DNA from: Symsagittifera roscoffensis
Taxonomy: Eukaryota; Xenacoelomorpha; Acoela; Convolutidae
Direction: 5' to 3'
NCBI RefSeq assembly: GCF_963678635.1
Contig: NC_087071.1
Coordinates: forward strand, 46,670,889-46,734,888
DNA length: 64,000 bases
This document shows, piece by piece, positions 47,314 through 60,295 of the stretch; the stretch's first letter is position 1; the number at the start of each line of letters is the position of its first letter. Under the pieces are notes generated by a model, which had not been told where the DNA came from, ran no database searches, and was given only the letters and a program-made list of their open reading frames with translations. Made by a program: the position numbers and the translations under genes.

Positions 47314-48306
47314 TTTTGTTAGATTTCATATAGTGAAATTTTATTTAATGCTGTAAGTTATCACATTTTCTCTGTAATTAGATTTTTTTCAACACGCTTT
47401 TCAAATGCTGCGTTTGGGTTAACAATTAATTGTTTTTCAATTAAAAAAACAGTTAGAATCTTGAACATTGGCAAAAAACGGCGCCAATTTTTTTTTTCGA
47501 AATTTACCATCTCACCATCTTAAACAATGAAACCTATAACCCTATATTAATAGATAGGGCGATGACCGGATACTATATATTCTATGTTAACTCACAGGGA
47601 TCCCCGAACCCCCCCTCAGCTGAATCTACCCGACATATATTACTCACTGGCGGAACAGAAGGAGAAGAAAAAAGTGAATGTTATTTCATCAAACTGCAAG
47701 TGTTGTTTTGTTCTTTTTGCTTTGTATCTCGTGAGGCTCGTTCATTGTGGTCCAGAGAATATGAACTCATTACTTCTCCCCACCACTTTTTTTAGGATAC
47801 TGAAGAATAAATTTTCATGGAAACTAGTATTACCCTAGTTGAAATGGTATCTTGAAAAAATGATTGTTTCCATAAAATTAAGTTTCTAAAACTCTGCTTA
47901 GAAAACGATAAAATACTGCTTAGAAAACGACTTTTTGTAAACCCTGGTGCCGACAAATGAGTTAGTTTTGGACCAAGCGACTTAGAGTTAGGCCATTACG
48001 AATCAAGTTACCAGAACTTTTTTGGTCACACCGACTCAAAAAAAATGAGTAAACTGCAAACTCAGTGGTGTTTGAAATTGAGAGAGACATTAGCAGAAAG
48101 CTGTTGAATCTGAAACAAACCAACGACATAACTGAACATCTTTACCTAAAATAAAGTCAACAGGTAATCAATTATCGCATTTTTATGTTTTAGCAAAGTA
48201 CACAAGAAAACAGAGCACTAAGCCTGATTCCGGTCCTTTCTCTACCTTCAAATTGCAACTTTAAAAATTTTTTGGACAAAAATTTGAGGGAACAATTTTG
48301 AGGGAA
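47314..48306. other. Spacer with short poly-C tract (copy 5)
   Basis: The C run is only 7 long (47609-47615), the shortest of the five copies. Two alternative small frames (47562-47795 and 47584-47838) overlap here because of the changed run length, which again argues that neither is a gene. Confidence 0.5.
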
Positions 48307-49153
48307 TGAAATTAAAACCAAACAGACAAGAAGCACGTGAATTTATTGAGAAAATTGAGTTTAATTCGATGCGATGAGAACACAATTTTTGTAGTTGATA
48401 AAAGTTGTACTCTAAAATTCCATTCAACGAAGTTATCGACACAGCTTTCAGAAAATATTTTTGAGCACAAGAAACTTCCGGACAATCGACGCAACAACAT
48501 AAAGAGGTTGCTAAACCTTGCTGTAATGTGAAATTTAAGTGCAATGAGGTATACACAGGTGGGTGGTTTGGCTATGGAAGCCTCTCTTGCAGTAATTCTG
48601 ACACATGTGTGAATGAATTAATTCAAACCCTTTTGAGGAAAGGCAAATTTGAAATTCGCAAGCCCATGATAGGACTAAGTGCATCTGTCCAGAATGTAGG
48701 AAAAAAGCTGCCAATAGACAGAAATGGTGAAAACTGTCTAAATTGGGTCCATCAAAATTGTAGTAATGTACAAGAAAATGAAGATAGGATTTTTGCTACA
48801 ATTACTGCTACAATTGCTACGTTTTGCTCGTCGTGCTGTAAATTGAAAAACGACCAGCACTCAGAGGAGATGAAATTTTTTTTGAGATAGGTGGATGAAA
48901 TCGTGAGAAATGAGAAAGAGATCAGGAAGAAATGTCGAATACAGCAAAAGAATTACATAGTATTCTACAATTCATTTTGCGAAAGGCTTACAAGAAAGGT
49001 AAATTTAACTTTCCGGACATCAGTCTTAACCTGGCTTCAATCAAAAATAAGTTCTGTGGACAGTGTCAGACAGCTCTATCTAATTTTAGGAATTGTGCTC
49101 CGCACAGCTATAACAAAAACATAGAAAAAAGGCACAGTCTATCGAAAATTTAA
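48307..49153 (+). pseudogene. Penelope-like element RT relic (copy 5)
   Basis: As copy 4, with a further change: the catalytic box is interrupted by a stop (tag gtg gat gaa at 48888-48899), so the Tyr is lost as well as the second Asp. The Cys/His insertion is complete: CPEC (48686-48697) in one frame, CLNWVHQNC (48735-48761) and CSSCC (48825-48839) in another. The thumb-like piece follows at 48932-49153. Confidence 0.75.
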
Positions 49154-49324
49154 AAAGGCTCTACTTTGAAATATTTTTGGAGAGGCCATGCATAAAGGTA
49201 AACAAAAAAGAATAATTTGGTAACCATTACGCAGAATCATGACTCATACCACTGCCTCGACAATGTGTGACAACGTCATCAAAGTAAAGCTCAAGAAGAG
49301 CTTGGCAAGTGGCAGAATCAAGGG

Positions 49325-49655
49325 GTTATTAATTAAAAGGACACACCAGTCATGATCGTGGTGCAGTACCGGGGTAAGGCAAGTCTGTTTTTGCAAATAA
49401 GGCGCGGAATATAGTCAAGGCATCAATTGTATTCAACACACAAAAAAACTGAAAACTTGCCTATCATCCTTAACGTATAGTTTTTCGGGGAACCAAAAAT
49501 AAAAGCGGCTTACAAGATTTCATGTTTTGAACTCAATTCCACCTTTATTTGCCAAACGGTTCGACATCTATGCACTCATCTGGGGTGAGAGACTAAGAAT
49601 TTACACGCGCAATGAGTTCAATAGCAGGAAAAAGTCCGTGAAGTTGTAGTTTTGA
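49325..49655 (+). pseudogene. GIY-YIG relic with internal deletion (copy 5)
   Basis: Same internal deletion as copy 4 (tgcactcatctgggg, about 49570). The ISC segment is near 49510-49530 and the terminal IWGERL... segment near 49577-49600. Confidence 0.65.
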
Positions 49656-52600
49656 AATAAAACTTTTGGCTCAAAAGACAAATAAACAATCATTAAAACA
49701 AAAACAATATTACAAAAAATCAACAAATATAATATGTTACACTGAAAAAATAAATTTGAAACAGATGAAACTATAATAAAAAAACTGAATGTCCTGTTGA
49801 ATCTTTAACTAAACGATTGAATCACTAAGTTATTTTGCCGCAAATTTCAAACATGCAAACATAGTATTGTCTGAATTCTTAATTGTTTTATTTAGTCAAA
49901 TGTCTCAAGTCATTCTCATGATCAACGATCGTTTTGTCAGAAGCTTGGTTCTTTCAAAGCTGATGATGCACAAATCTGCAGTGTTTCTTATTCTGATTTT
50001 GAATTAATTTTATCTTTTTTTAATTTACGTAAATTTACAAAATCATTCTCATCAATTAAGATTTTTTTTCTCATAAAGAAAAAATGGTTGTGATTCTTTT
50101 TCAAAGATTTGAAGAAAAGCATTTTTAAAAATTGGGGAAAAACATTAACTCTGGTTATATAACATTTTAATTGAGAAAAAACTAGTAAACTAACGAAGTA
50201 AAACTAATAAACGAACGAAGTAAACTAAACGAAAAATAAACGAGTGAAAAGTAATTTGTGCTTCGAAAGAAGAACTCCGCCCAATGATCGAAAACACATA
50301 TGAAGTAAAATTGGTGCGATCCCCCACTTGGACATAATAAAACCATTTTCAAGAAACTCATAGGACGGATACTAGAAATGATCTGAACCGGGCATGCAAA
50401 ACACTGGACATCTCGAGCCCCCTGGCCTAGGTACCTGTGGTTCTCAGAGTGGGACCAAAGCTTACTCTGTTACAGTACTAGCTGAGTAAAGTTCTATTGT
50501 AGAATCCCAGAAAACCTGAGTCCTTTCTTCCGTTGTTACGCTTTTGGTAAACTGTGCTCAACTTGATATCTGGAAGTCCTTTTCCACTCCTCAATGATTA
50601 TAGGGAGCCGAAACTTTGAGATACGATAGGTAATGACAAAAGACAGCATGTTTTATAATTTAAGGGAAATCAAACTGTTGGACCGGAACTTATAAGCACT
50701 TCAAAAAAGCCAACCTTCTACCGGAGCGGGGCAAATCACTCACAAAAAATGCGACAAAAGACACCAGACACCAACTGAGGAAAAAACCGTGGTGAATGAA
50801 ATCTCTCCGGCAACCTTCGCATTCAAGCTATTTTCTCTGGCATTTCAATAGACATTTGGAACAAATAAAGAGGGTGAAATAAATTTATATTTTTCTCAAA
50901 ATTGATTTTATTATTTTTTGACTCGATGAACAAAAAAAGTAAAAAAATTTTCTATCCAATTTATCATCGCAAACCTTTCTTTAGTTCTTCGAAAAAACAT
51001 AATCACTTTTTTTTCGAATTCAAGACTATCTAATTTAGTTACTCTGTTTTGGGCCAATCTAACCCTAAGATGGACTTACTTATTAATCTACCACCTCCCA
51101 TTAAAAAGTTTTAAAAACGAGAGGCTCGGTAGAGAAGTGATAAGATTTAGTTAGTCAAATTTGTAAACAACCAGAACGCAGCAAACTAAAATTCACAGCA
51201 GAAACCTAAGTCACTACCTTAAAGTATTTTTAAAGAAAGGAGTGGGAGTTTTTCAAAAGATTCATAAGGATGAAGTTAAATAGGATCGATGATCCTAATA
51301 CAATTTTGGCAAAATAAGAACGCAACCTAGGAAATATTGCTATGGGAGAGGCATGCACTTCGGTAAAGCTAATCAAAAGTGCGTATCTTGTTATTGATTA
51401 ATTAAAACAAAAACTAGAAAAATGAACAAATGCTCGATTGAAAACTAGTTTGCGCTTCCATAGAAGTAGTCCGCTCTATGATCGAAAGCCCAATTGAAGT
51501 ACAATTGGTAGATCCCACCTTTTCATATAAGCCAATTTCATGGAATGCAGGATACTAGAGATGATATGAACCGAAAAATCATAAATGTGGATCCCTCAAA
51601 CCGTCATGGTCTAGTTCCTAATGGTTCCCGGAATGGGGTCAAGCTTTAAATTGTTATAAAACTAATTAAGAGAGTTTCAATTTTACAATCCCCAGATTCG
51701 GATGCTTTTTTTCTGAAGTTACGCTCCTGGCAAAAAGTCCGCAACCCTGACACCCAAAGTTGTTTTACTGCTCCCAGTGAGCGTAGGTAAATGAAATTTC
51801 GAGATACGGTAGGTAATGGCAAAAGACATCAGATATTACAATTTCAGCCAAACCCGACTGTTTGACCGGATATTATTAGCATTTGAGAACAACCAACCTT
51901 CTACCGAACAGGGACAAATCTCGCACAATAATGGCAATAAAAGTCAACAGACACCAACTCCGGAAAAGTAATCGCGGTGAATGAGTACGCACGTTGACAC
52001 ACATGTTGGTTATACTAAAACTTCTAGTCAAACATAAAAATTACAAAGCTCCCAGAGGTGGCTTTTAGGTGCAATTAGACCCCTAATAGGCGAATTGCGC
52101 TTCCCTGATAGCTAGAAAGTCGGGATTGAAATAGAGTACAGACGGGAAAATATGAGGCTTCAAATGAGGTAGCAACATCAGAAAAAAACTATCTCCTAGA
52201 CACAAGAGACCGGAACAAAAACGGGATAATTAAAGCAATCCTTCCAAAATTGCTTAGATAAACATAACTTGGCTGTGAGGTGAAACTGGACTTGATATTT
52301 GCACAAAACGGTGATAACTTTGGTCAGCTTGTTAATAACAACTACTGTCGTCAGGAAAAAATTCTCTTAGTTCTATCTATGAAAGTGGGTACCAAAGTGA
52401 AGGTCATGAATTGAAGAGTTGATCAGTTTTCTATTATTAAGTAAAACTCAAACTGACAGAGTAGCAAAAAACTTACGGCTAGTCTACCCTTACAGAGAGA
52501 GATCAGTTGAAGATTGCAGTCATTTTTCCGAGTTGGAGTGAGCAAAGTTTTGAAAAAAATGTACGGTGGAATTGAAACAGTTAAAAGAATAGAATTTTTA

Positions 52601-55600
52601 TAGAACTTTTTTGAAAAAAAAAGTTTTTTTAAGTTTTTATGTAAGTACTATAATACTGCGATAATCTATGATACACTTTCATGAAAGAGATTTAATTTTA
52701 TGTAAATTTTTAGCCATTAACCCTAATAACCAACTGCTATTGCTTAAATTACACTAACATGATATTCTTTAGTGTGAAAACTTATTAAAATACTTGCATC
52801 CTTGAACTGATTTCAAAATGCAACCAAAATATCATTTTTTTCCCTCGTCAATTAAGAATTTGATCAGAAGAAAAATTAAATATATTTTATATCAAAACTA
52901 AGTCACAGATAGCATTCATATGAGATAAGCCCCCAAACCAACAAGTACGGTTCAAAAATCCCTTGCCGACAGTTTTATAATTTTCTCACAATACTTTGCC
53001 CCCAAGCTAAATACGCACAACTTAGGCAAAACGAACCTCGATAATTCTTTGCTTTGTGTCTACACAAAACTGCTATAATGATGAGTTAGAGCCAAATCTG
53101 CGTGCGTTGGATGAAATAAATTTTTATATGGAATTCATAAATGAAAACGATGTTAGCCCTAACATAATGGCTCATGGGCTTGAGGCTTTTTCAGACGAAT
53201 TTCTTTTGAGTATGATATTTTCAAACCTGACTCCAAATTTTTCCCGAAACCTCTCGACGTAACACAAGAGCGAGAAAACAGTGAAAATCTAAAAACATCA
53301 TTCGACATGGAGCAAAGTAGAGCATCCACTGGAAGAGCATCAATAGAATCTTGTAAAATTTTGCAGTAAGTAGCAAGTAAACTAAGAAAGAAAACGATTT
53401 GAGTCACAGTATGATAAATTGATTTTTTCTACAAACCAAAATATAATTTGCACAGCTTACTATTCATGCGTTTTGGGCGTTAGAGTTTGAAAAAAAAGAT
53501 AGTTCTAATAGTGCAATAATTGACGAGGATAGTACTAGAAAGAAAAGTCTAGAGATGTTTCCAATTCATAGCGCCGGTGTTGCCCTATCTAAGACGGAAG
53601 GTAGGCCCCTTTTATTTGATAATTTTTTGAAATCATTCAATCAGATTTTTGAAAATAATTTGTTCTGTTTTTGGCCTAATATGATTCTACTTAGCTATTT
53701 TCCCCTCCTTTCAAAGAAAGGGGTGTGGGAGAAGTTAGAAATCTTTAGTTAATCGATTTTTTGGTCAATCAGAATGCAGCATATTCAATTTCTCAGCAGA
53801 AAACTCAGTCGCTAAATTTCAGTTTTTTTGAGAGTTAGTTCGAAAAGACACATGAGATCAGATGGGAGGGAAACAAAAACTCGACAGATAAAAAAGTGAA
53901 AGTTTCTATTTTGTGTAAAAAACGCATTTAAATCTACCAAAAACGCTACTTGGATTCAATTTTATTGCAAGTAATTTTTTTATTCAGCTTCTCTCCTAAT
54001 GAGCGAATTTAAAAAACAAATATTTTTTTAATCAAAAAATTTGCTTTTATTTCTTCAAATGACGTAATCCTTGTATTTTATCAGAAATTGAAAATATTTG
54101 ATTTAGTTATTCGGTTTCGGGCCGTTAAGTGCCTAAGATGGATTTATTTAACAATCTCCGTTCCATTCAAAGAAGGAGTAGTGGGAGAGTGATAGTAGAA
54201 ATTTTTGACCAACCAGAATGCAGCAAAACTTAGCTCGTAGCAGAACGCATGGGCTAATATACAGTATTTTTCAAGGATCTCAAATTTCTTAAAAGTTACA
54301 TAAATGGGAGGTTAAATAAGATCAGTGATCCTAATAAAAATTTGGCAAACTAAGAACTCAAATTGAAAAATCATCACCCAGGGGAAATGCATGCATTGTT
54401 TTAAAGATAAAGAATTGTAAGTAGCTTGGTTTTGATTAACTAAAACGGTAAGGAGAAAAGTTAAGAAACAAAAGAATGCAGAATGGTTCGAGCTTCGAAA
54501 CAAGTAGTCCGTCCTATGATGGAAAGCCCAAATGAAACAAAATCGGCGGACCCATCTTTCCAATTGGGAACAAAAGAAACCAATTTTATATAATTTTAGG
54601 ACGAATACTGGAGATTGACGGACCGGAAGTTAATAGCACTTTAGAAAGCCATTTTCTTACCGGAAATAGGCAATTCACTCAATATCATGGCGTCAACAGA
54701 CACTAGATACCGACTCCGGAAATTAGGCCGTGGTGAAAAAACCACTTCCTGCGACTACCAAAATCAAACATTTTTCTCAGGCACTTCAACAAACATTTGA
54801 AGCAGATAAAATGTTTAAAACTTTTACTTCGTATGAAAAATTTACTTCGAATCTGCCAAAAAGCAATTTGACTCACATTCTTGCTAATTCTTTTTGATTC
54901 AGCTGCTATCTCAAGAGCAAGTTTTGATGAACAAACAATCTCTTTTTTTTAATCAGCAAAAAAACTGAATTTTTTAAATTTAAATTACTATCGAAACAGT
55001 GACTATAGGTCCCCAAAAAAATTTAATGCTTTTTACTTTTTGAAATCAAAATTATTCGATTTAGTTTTTCTGCTTTGGACCATTAAGTCCCCAAGTTTAC
55101 TCAAGAAGCTCCCCTCTCCTCTTGAGGAAGGGGGCGTAGAAGAGAGAAAGGAAGGTTTAGATAGTCGATTTTTTGACCATCCACTATGCAGCACACTATA
55201 ACCTCAACAGAAAACTCAGGTGATGATTAAAAGTAAATTTCTAAGAACTTAAGGTTCATCAAAAATGCACAAGGAAAAGGCTAAATAGAATCGGTGATCC
55301 TATTACAATTTTGGCAAATAAGAACTCGACTAAGAAAAAATTACCATGGGAAAAAGCATGTTTTCAGTAAAAGCTAATGAAAAGTGCCTAGTTTGGCACT
55401 GATTAATCAAAACGATAGAAAAAAAAGTAAGCAAAAGGCCGAGTGAAAAAGAAGTATTTATCCCATGGAATTAATGAAATCAATTTATTGAAACTGGACG
55501 GATATTAGTGAGCCGGGCATAAAAAGATTCCCAGAACACATTGACAAAAAATGAGTGGGACTTAGATGTCAATTTAACTAACACTTATGGTTAATTATAT

Positions 55601-58600
55601 TGTTTACTCAGCTCCCCATAGGTGGTTTTTTGGTGCAATTAGACCACTAATAGACGAACTGCGCTTCCCTGATAGCTAAAAAAAAGTACAGATGGGGAAA
55701 ATTGAGGCTCAAAGTGAGGCAGGCACATCTGAAAAACTTCTCCTCGACAAAGTAGGCCGGAACAAAAACGGGGTAAGTAAATAAACTCAACGTGAAATGG
55801 CTTAGATAAACATAACTTGGCTTTGAGGTGAACTAGGATTTGATATTCGCAGAACTAAATAAAACAACTTTGTTGAGCTTAGTTTTCATAACAATTGTTG
55901 TCAGAAAAAAATTTCGGTTATGACTTTGCGCATAGGCTTTTTCATATTTCTAACATAAAAATCAAACAGACAAAGTAGCGAAAAATTTACGGATAGCCTA
56001 TCCTCACAGAGAGCAATCAGTGCGAAGCAAGGCTGAAGTCAGTTTTTTGTCAGAAAGAAAAAATTTTCAGAGAAAAATGGCTGGAGTATTTTTACCGCTA
56101 CAATCAATAAAGGAACTACGAGCAATTAAATCAAGAAATAATCAATACACATGTCATTAGTCATCTAAATATCAAAGCAATTCTATTTAATGATCAAATG
56201 TTAACATTTCACTTGAAAAAAAAACAATAAAACTTGGCAATTAAAACATGCTGCGATCGTGCAAAATTCGAATCATCGTCCGACCTGAAACTCAAGTATA
56301 ACTTCCTACCAGCTTGCATCCTTCTTGATTGGAAAATACGTTATTTTGAAGAAACATGAATTGAAGAATGCCCGCTGATGAAAAACAAATAAGAAAAAAA
56401 GCAAATTAAAAATGAACACAAGAAAAAAAAGCATTTTTTTACTGAAAGCTCTAATGGTAAACACAATGAAAACTCTTTGTCCGAAAAATCAATTGCAGTG
56501 TGGAAAAATTGTCATCAAAGCTTATCTTTGGATAACATTTTACCTTATAAAAATATTAAAATAAAATTAGAAATTGTTATTTTTATAATCTACATTAGAT
56601 ACAACTACATTGCGACAACCTGTGATACACTTTCATGAAAATTATAAGGTTTTAATGACGTTTCAGCCATTTTCCCTGATAACTTGTTGTAAGTAAATTA
56701 ACTTCACTTATTTTAGAAAACCGAGTTCAAAGATAGCATAGCATACGCTTGAGACATGCCTTCAAACCAATGTAGACGGTTCATAAAATCCTTGCCGGCA
56801 GCTCTTCTCATTTTCTCATTGTATTTTGGTTCCTAGGTAGAAACTTACATCCAGAACAAAACGACGAAATTAGCGGTTTCTTTGCTTTGTGCCTAGACAA
56901 AACTTGTTATGATGGAGAGCCAAATGGAATACATTTTTCAACCATCACGCGAAATCTGCCTATCCTGGCGCTTAAACTTATCACAAGAGCGTGAAAACCC
57001 TGAAATTCTAAGAATATCTTAATGACGTGGAAAGTAGTTGAGCTTGCACTGGAAGAGCACCGCAGCGCTGGAAACCACCAGAATATTGCAAAAATTAGCA
57101 TGAAAACTAAGCAAAAAACAAATTGAGTCAAAGTGCCACAAAAATAATGTTCAACAAGCCAAAATGAAATTTTCATAGGCTAGTATTTGTGTGTCGTGGG
57201 CGTTACAAATCAAAAACATGCACATATTATTATAATAGAACACTAATCGAAGAGGGTAGATTTTGATGGAAAAATCTAAGACGGCTGTACAAACTCACAT
57301 AAAAAATCTTAGGTTGCCTGATGTTTCAGTTACACAGCGTTAGTGTGACCCTATCTAGCCTGCGCGTCTGATGCAAGGGAGAGCCACCTTTAATTGACGC
57401 TTCTTTTGAAGTCAAATCATTCAATCAAAACTTTGAAAAGATCTTTATTCTGTTTTCGGCCATTAAGTGCCTACGATGGATCTACTTGACAATTACCCCT
57501 CTCCCTTCAATGAATGGTATGTGGGAGAGTAGTGTTAGAGCACAAACCAGAATACAGCAAAAGTAAAATTCTCAGCAGAAACTCATGAGCTAATTTACAG
57601 TTTTTTCTAAAAGTAGTTCATGTTTTTAGTGGAAATATAAAAATGAGGTTAATTAGGATTGCTGATCCTAATACAATTTTGGCAAACGAAATACTCAAAT
57701 GTAGCCAGGCTATGGAAAACTAAAACAAAATTTGGAATAATTAACAAACGACCGAATGCAAAATGGTTCGAGCTACGAAAGAATGTAGTCCGTCCTAAGA
57801 TCAAAAACCCAAGCGTAGTAAAATTGGTGAAACCCACCTCCCCAATCGCGAACTAATGAATCCAATCTCATGAAACGAATAGGACGCTTACTAGAGATGA
57901 TTAGAACCGGGCATGCAAAAACCTGGACCCTTCGAATCCCTATTGACTAGTTGCTGATAGTTCTCGGAATACGATCAAAATTTGCAATGTTATAAAGCTA
58001 ATTGAGTGAGTTCAATTTCAGAATCCCAGACCTCATGGGCGCCTACTTCCGGCGTTACGCTCTTGGCAAATAGTCACCAGCACTGACATCCGGAAGTTGT
58101 TTTACTGCTCCCAATGAAGGTAGATAGCTGAAATTTTGATGAAGGTAGATAATGACAAGAGTCATGAAGCATCAGACTTTGAGCCAAATCCCATTGTTTA
58201 AACAGAATTTTTTACTATTTGAGAAAATACAAACTTCTATCTAAAAAGGCAAATCTTGCACAAAAATGGCAATAGTAGGCACAAGACACCTACTCCGAGA
58301 AAAAAACTGGTGAAAAAAAAACCCTCCTGCGACTGCTTCCGGTTTTGATGGCTTTTTCCCAGTAACCTAAAAACAGGATAGTTCGGGACGTACATCTGAG
58401 CTATTGGTGAATTTTGGTTGATGAGCATCCGAATAATGAGACTCTCACATCGAAAATGGAAGAAAACGGACTCATAGTGACTCCAGGTGAGCTTCAAATG
58501 AGTTTCTGGTGTTCTGGGCCCAAAATTTTTTCGAAAACCCCAGCTTTAACACTGGAAAGTGACGTATTGACAAGCTCTAACCTTTGAAAAAAAGGAGTCG

Positions 58601-59450
58601 ATCACCTTAGTTATAATTGGGAGGAAACTCATCTAGTAAAAGAAGAATCAGAAGAAAAAATGTATCCATGAGAGTTGTAACAATTAAATTTTGGAGTGAA
58701 TAGGCACTAGGCAAACCTTGGATTGAATCTTCTTCTGATAATTGAACTATTATTAGCGACTCATCTGGCAAGAAAAAAGATTTCTAGAAGACATTGGCGA
58801 AAACAATGAACACGTCACAGACGTTGTTCTTACTAAAAATTATGATTGACTATGATGTTTACTAAGCTCCCCAGTAGTGGTTTTTTGGTGCAATTAGATC
58901 TCTAAAAGATAATCTGCGCTCCCCTGATAGATAGAAATTTAGGACTGAAATAAAGTAAAGATGAGATGAGAAAATTTGAGACTTAAAAAGAGGAAACCAC
59001 ATCTGAAAAACCCTCTCCTAGACGTGACGCGGACTAATAACGGGAGTTTAAATGAAATCTTTGGGAATTGTTTAGATAAACGTTATTTCGCTGTGAGGTG
59101 GAAATTGACCTGATGTTTGCATAACAAAAAGAGATTTCTTTGATGAGCTTGTTGATTTTAACTAGTGTCGTCGAGAAAAAAATTCCTTTAAAGACTATGC
59201 GCGTTCATACCAAAGTAAAAGCCATGACTTCAAGCGTTGATGATCTTTCAAAAACTAAAAAATAACTCAAACAGACAGAGTACCAAAAAAATTACGAATA
59301 GCCTCCAGTACGAAGCAGTACAGAGACCAATCAGTGCGAAGCTTTTGCCTCAGAGTGATTTAAATTTTTCTGAGAGAGAAAAATTGATTTTCTAATTTAA
59401 AGAGCTCAGCTTAAGTACCTCAAAAGAAAGTTATCTGTGGATACACTATT
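49656..59450. repeat. PLE flank and three diverged non-coding modules
   Basis: The stretch to about 52270 matches the single unit that is duplicated in block A. Three module starts then follow at a spacing of 3.3-3.5 kb, marked by gtgaggtg(g)aa at about 52276, 55825 and 59095. The anchor gatcctaat occurs at 51291, 54327, 55296 and 57664. The tggtgcaattagac-like block occurs at about 52065, 55633 and 58888. A 68-codon open reading (53056-53262) matches 20069-20275. Between 57876 and 59450 the sequence has no partner in block A. No convincing gene is seen. Confidence 0.6.
59085..59430 (+). repeat. Left arm of imperfect inverted repeat
   Basis: Module sequence (actagtgtcgtcgagaaaaa, then tacgaatagcctcc and ctcagcttaagtacctcaaa) whose reverse complement, diverged, is found at 60296-60600. 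The loop between the arms is about 870 bp. Confidence 0.6.
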
Positions 59451-60295
59451 GAAACTAGCAGACCGAGTATTGTTCAGGGATTTCTTTAGATGTCACCACA
59501 GATGTAGAAAAATTTGGCTGTGATGGGCAGGATCCAACCGAAAAAAAAATTCTTGCTTCCAAACGAAAAAAAAAATCACCTGGAAAAGAGCAAGCGAAAC
59601 GCCCCTCTCTCCGACCCAGTTGTTTGACCCAACAGCACCCAGGGTAATATTTGACAAATAACCAGTTATATAGAGTCTATGGCTCGAGGCTGAGTTCGAA
59701 AGAGACAATTCGAAAGAGACGAAAGAGTTCGACATCTACTCCGAAAAAAGGTACACTGCGAATGCGAGTAGACATTTTACCTTTCAAGGGTAGGCCCAGA
59801 AGCCAGTGGAATCTTTTAAACTGCCGAGGGCCGGGGCAGTAGAAAGGTTTGAAGGAAGATTTGGCAATTCTCAAAAGACAACTGGAAGCCACAGTGGCAT
59901 TTAATATGTACCATACTACAACGTTTTTCACTTTTTGTCCCTGCTTTTGTGATCAACTAGAGAACCAATAATCACAAAAGTTTTTTGACACCACTGACTG
60001 CGGTCACAAGAAAATGTTTTGTATTTAAATTCCATTTAAAATAAATCTAGATATAGAAGGCTCTAAATTGGCCTGAGTGTGTTATCTACTTATTTACTCC
60101 TGAAGTAAAAAAACTAATTAGTCAGAAAGTGTCAGCGATCAATCAATACAATTGCATGATTGATATTCAATTTCCTTTTGATTCAACTTCCGGATTTTTT
60201 AAAGGATTTTCAACATTCCATTTAATATCAGTAATTCCGCACAAATGCTCAGTTTGACCTGGTAAAATTATTAGTGTCTCACAGATCACTATTCC
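59451..60295. other. Loop of inverted repeat, no gene recognised
   Basis: Unique within the window. It includes a more GC-rich stretch (about 59790-59860) with small overlapping open frames on both strands (59493-59735, 59651-59842, 59677-59931). None has a recognisable motif, and they overlap each other, so I leave them as non-coding. Confidence 0.45.

Larger units (their letters stand above)
46200..51312. repeat. 5.1-kb tandem duplication, right copy
   Basis: Right-hand copy of 41075-46199. Where the left copy is cut at ttttggcaa, this copy continues into aataagaacgcaacc and the rest of the modules, which places the duplication breakpoint at about 51312. Confidence 0.85.
46885..57875. repeat. 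Segmental duplication block B
   Basis: Colinear with block A (11317-24035), with the differences listed there. It shares with copy 4, and not with block A, the GIY-YIG deletion, the Glu in the RT catalytic box and the 45-bp spacer insertion. B and copy 4 are therefore closer to each other than either is to A. Confidence 0.85.

Noticed and set aside
59493-59931. Overlapping small ORFs on both strands near 59.5-59.9 kb
   Set aside because: They overlap each other, have no motifs, and lie in the loop of an inverted repeat.
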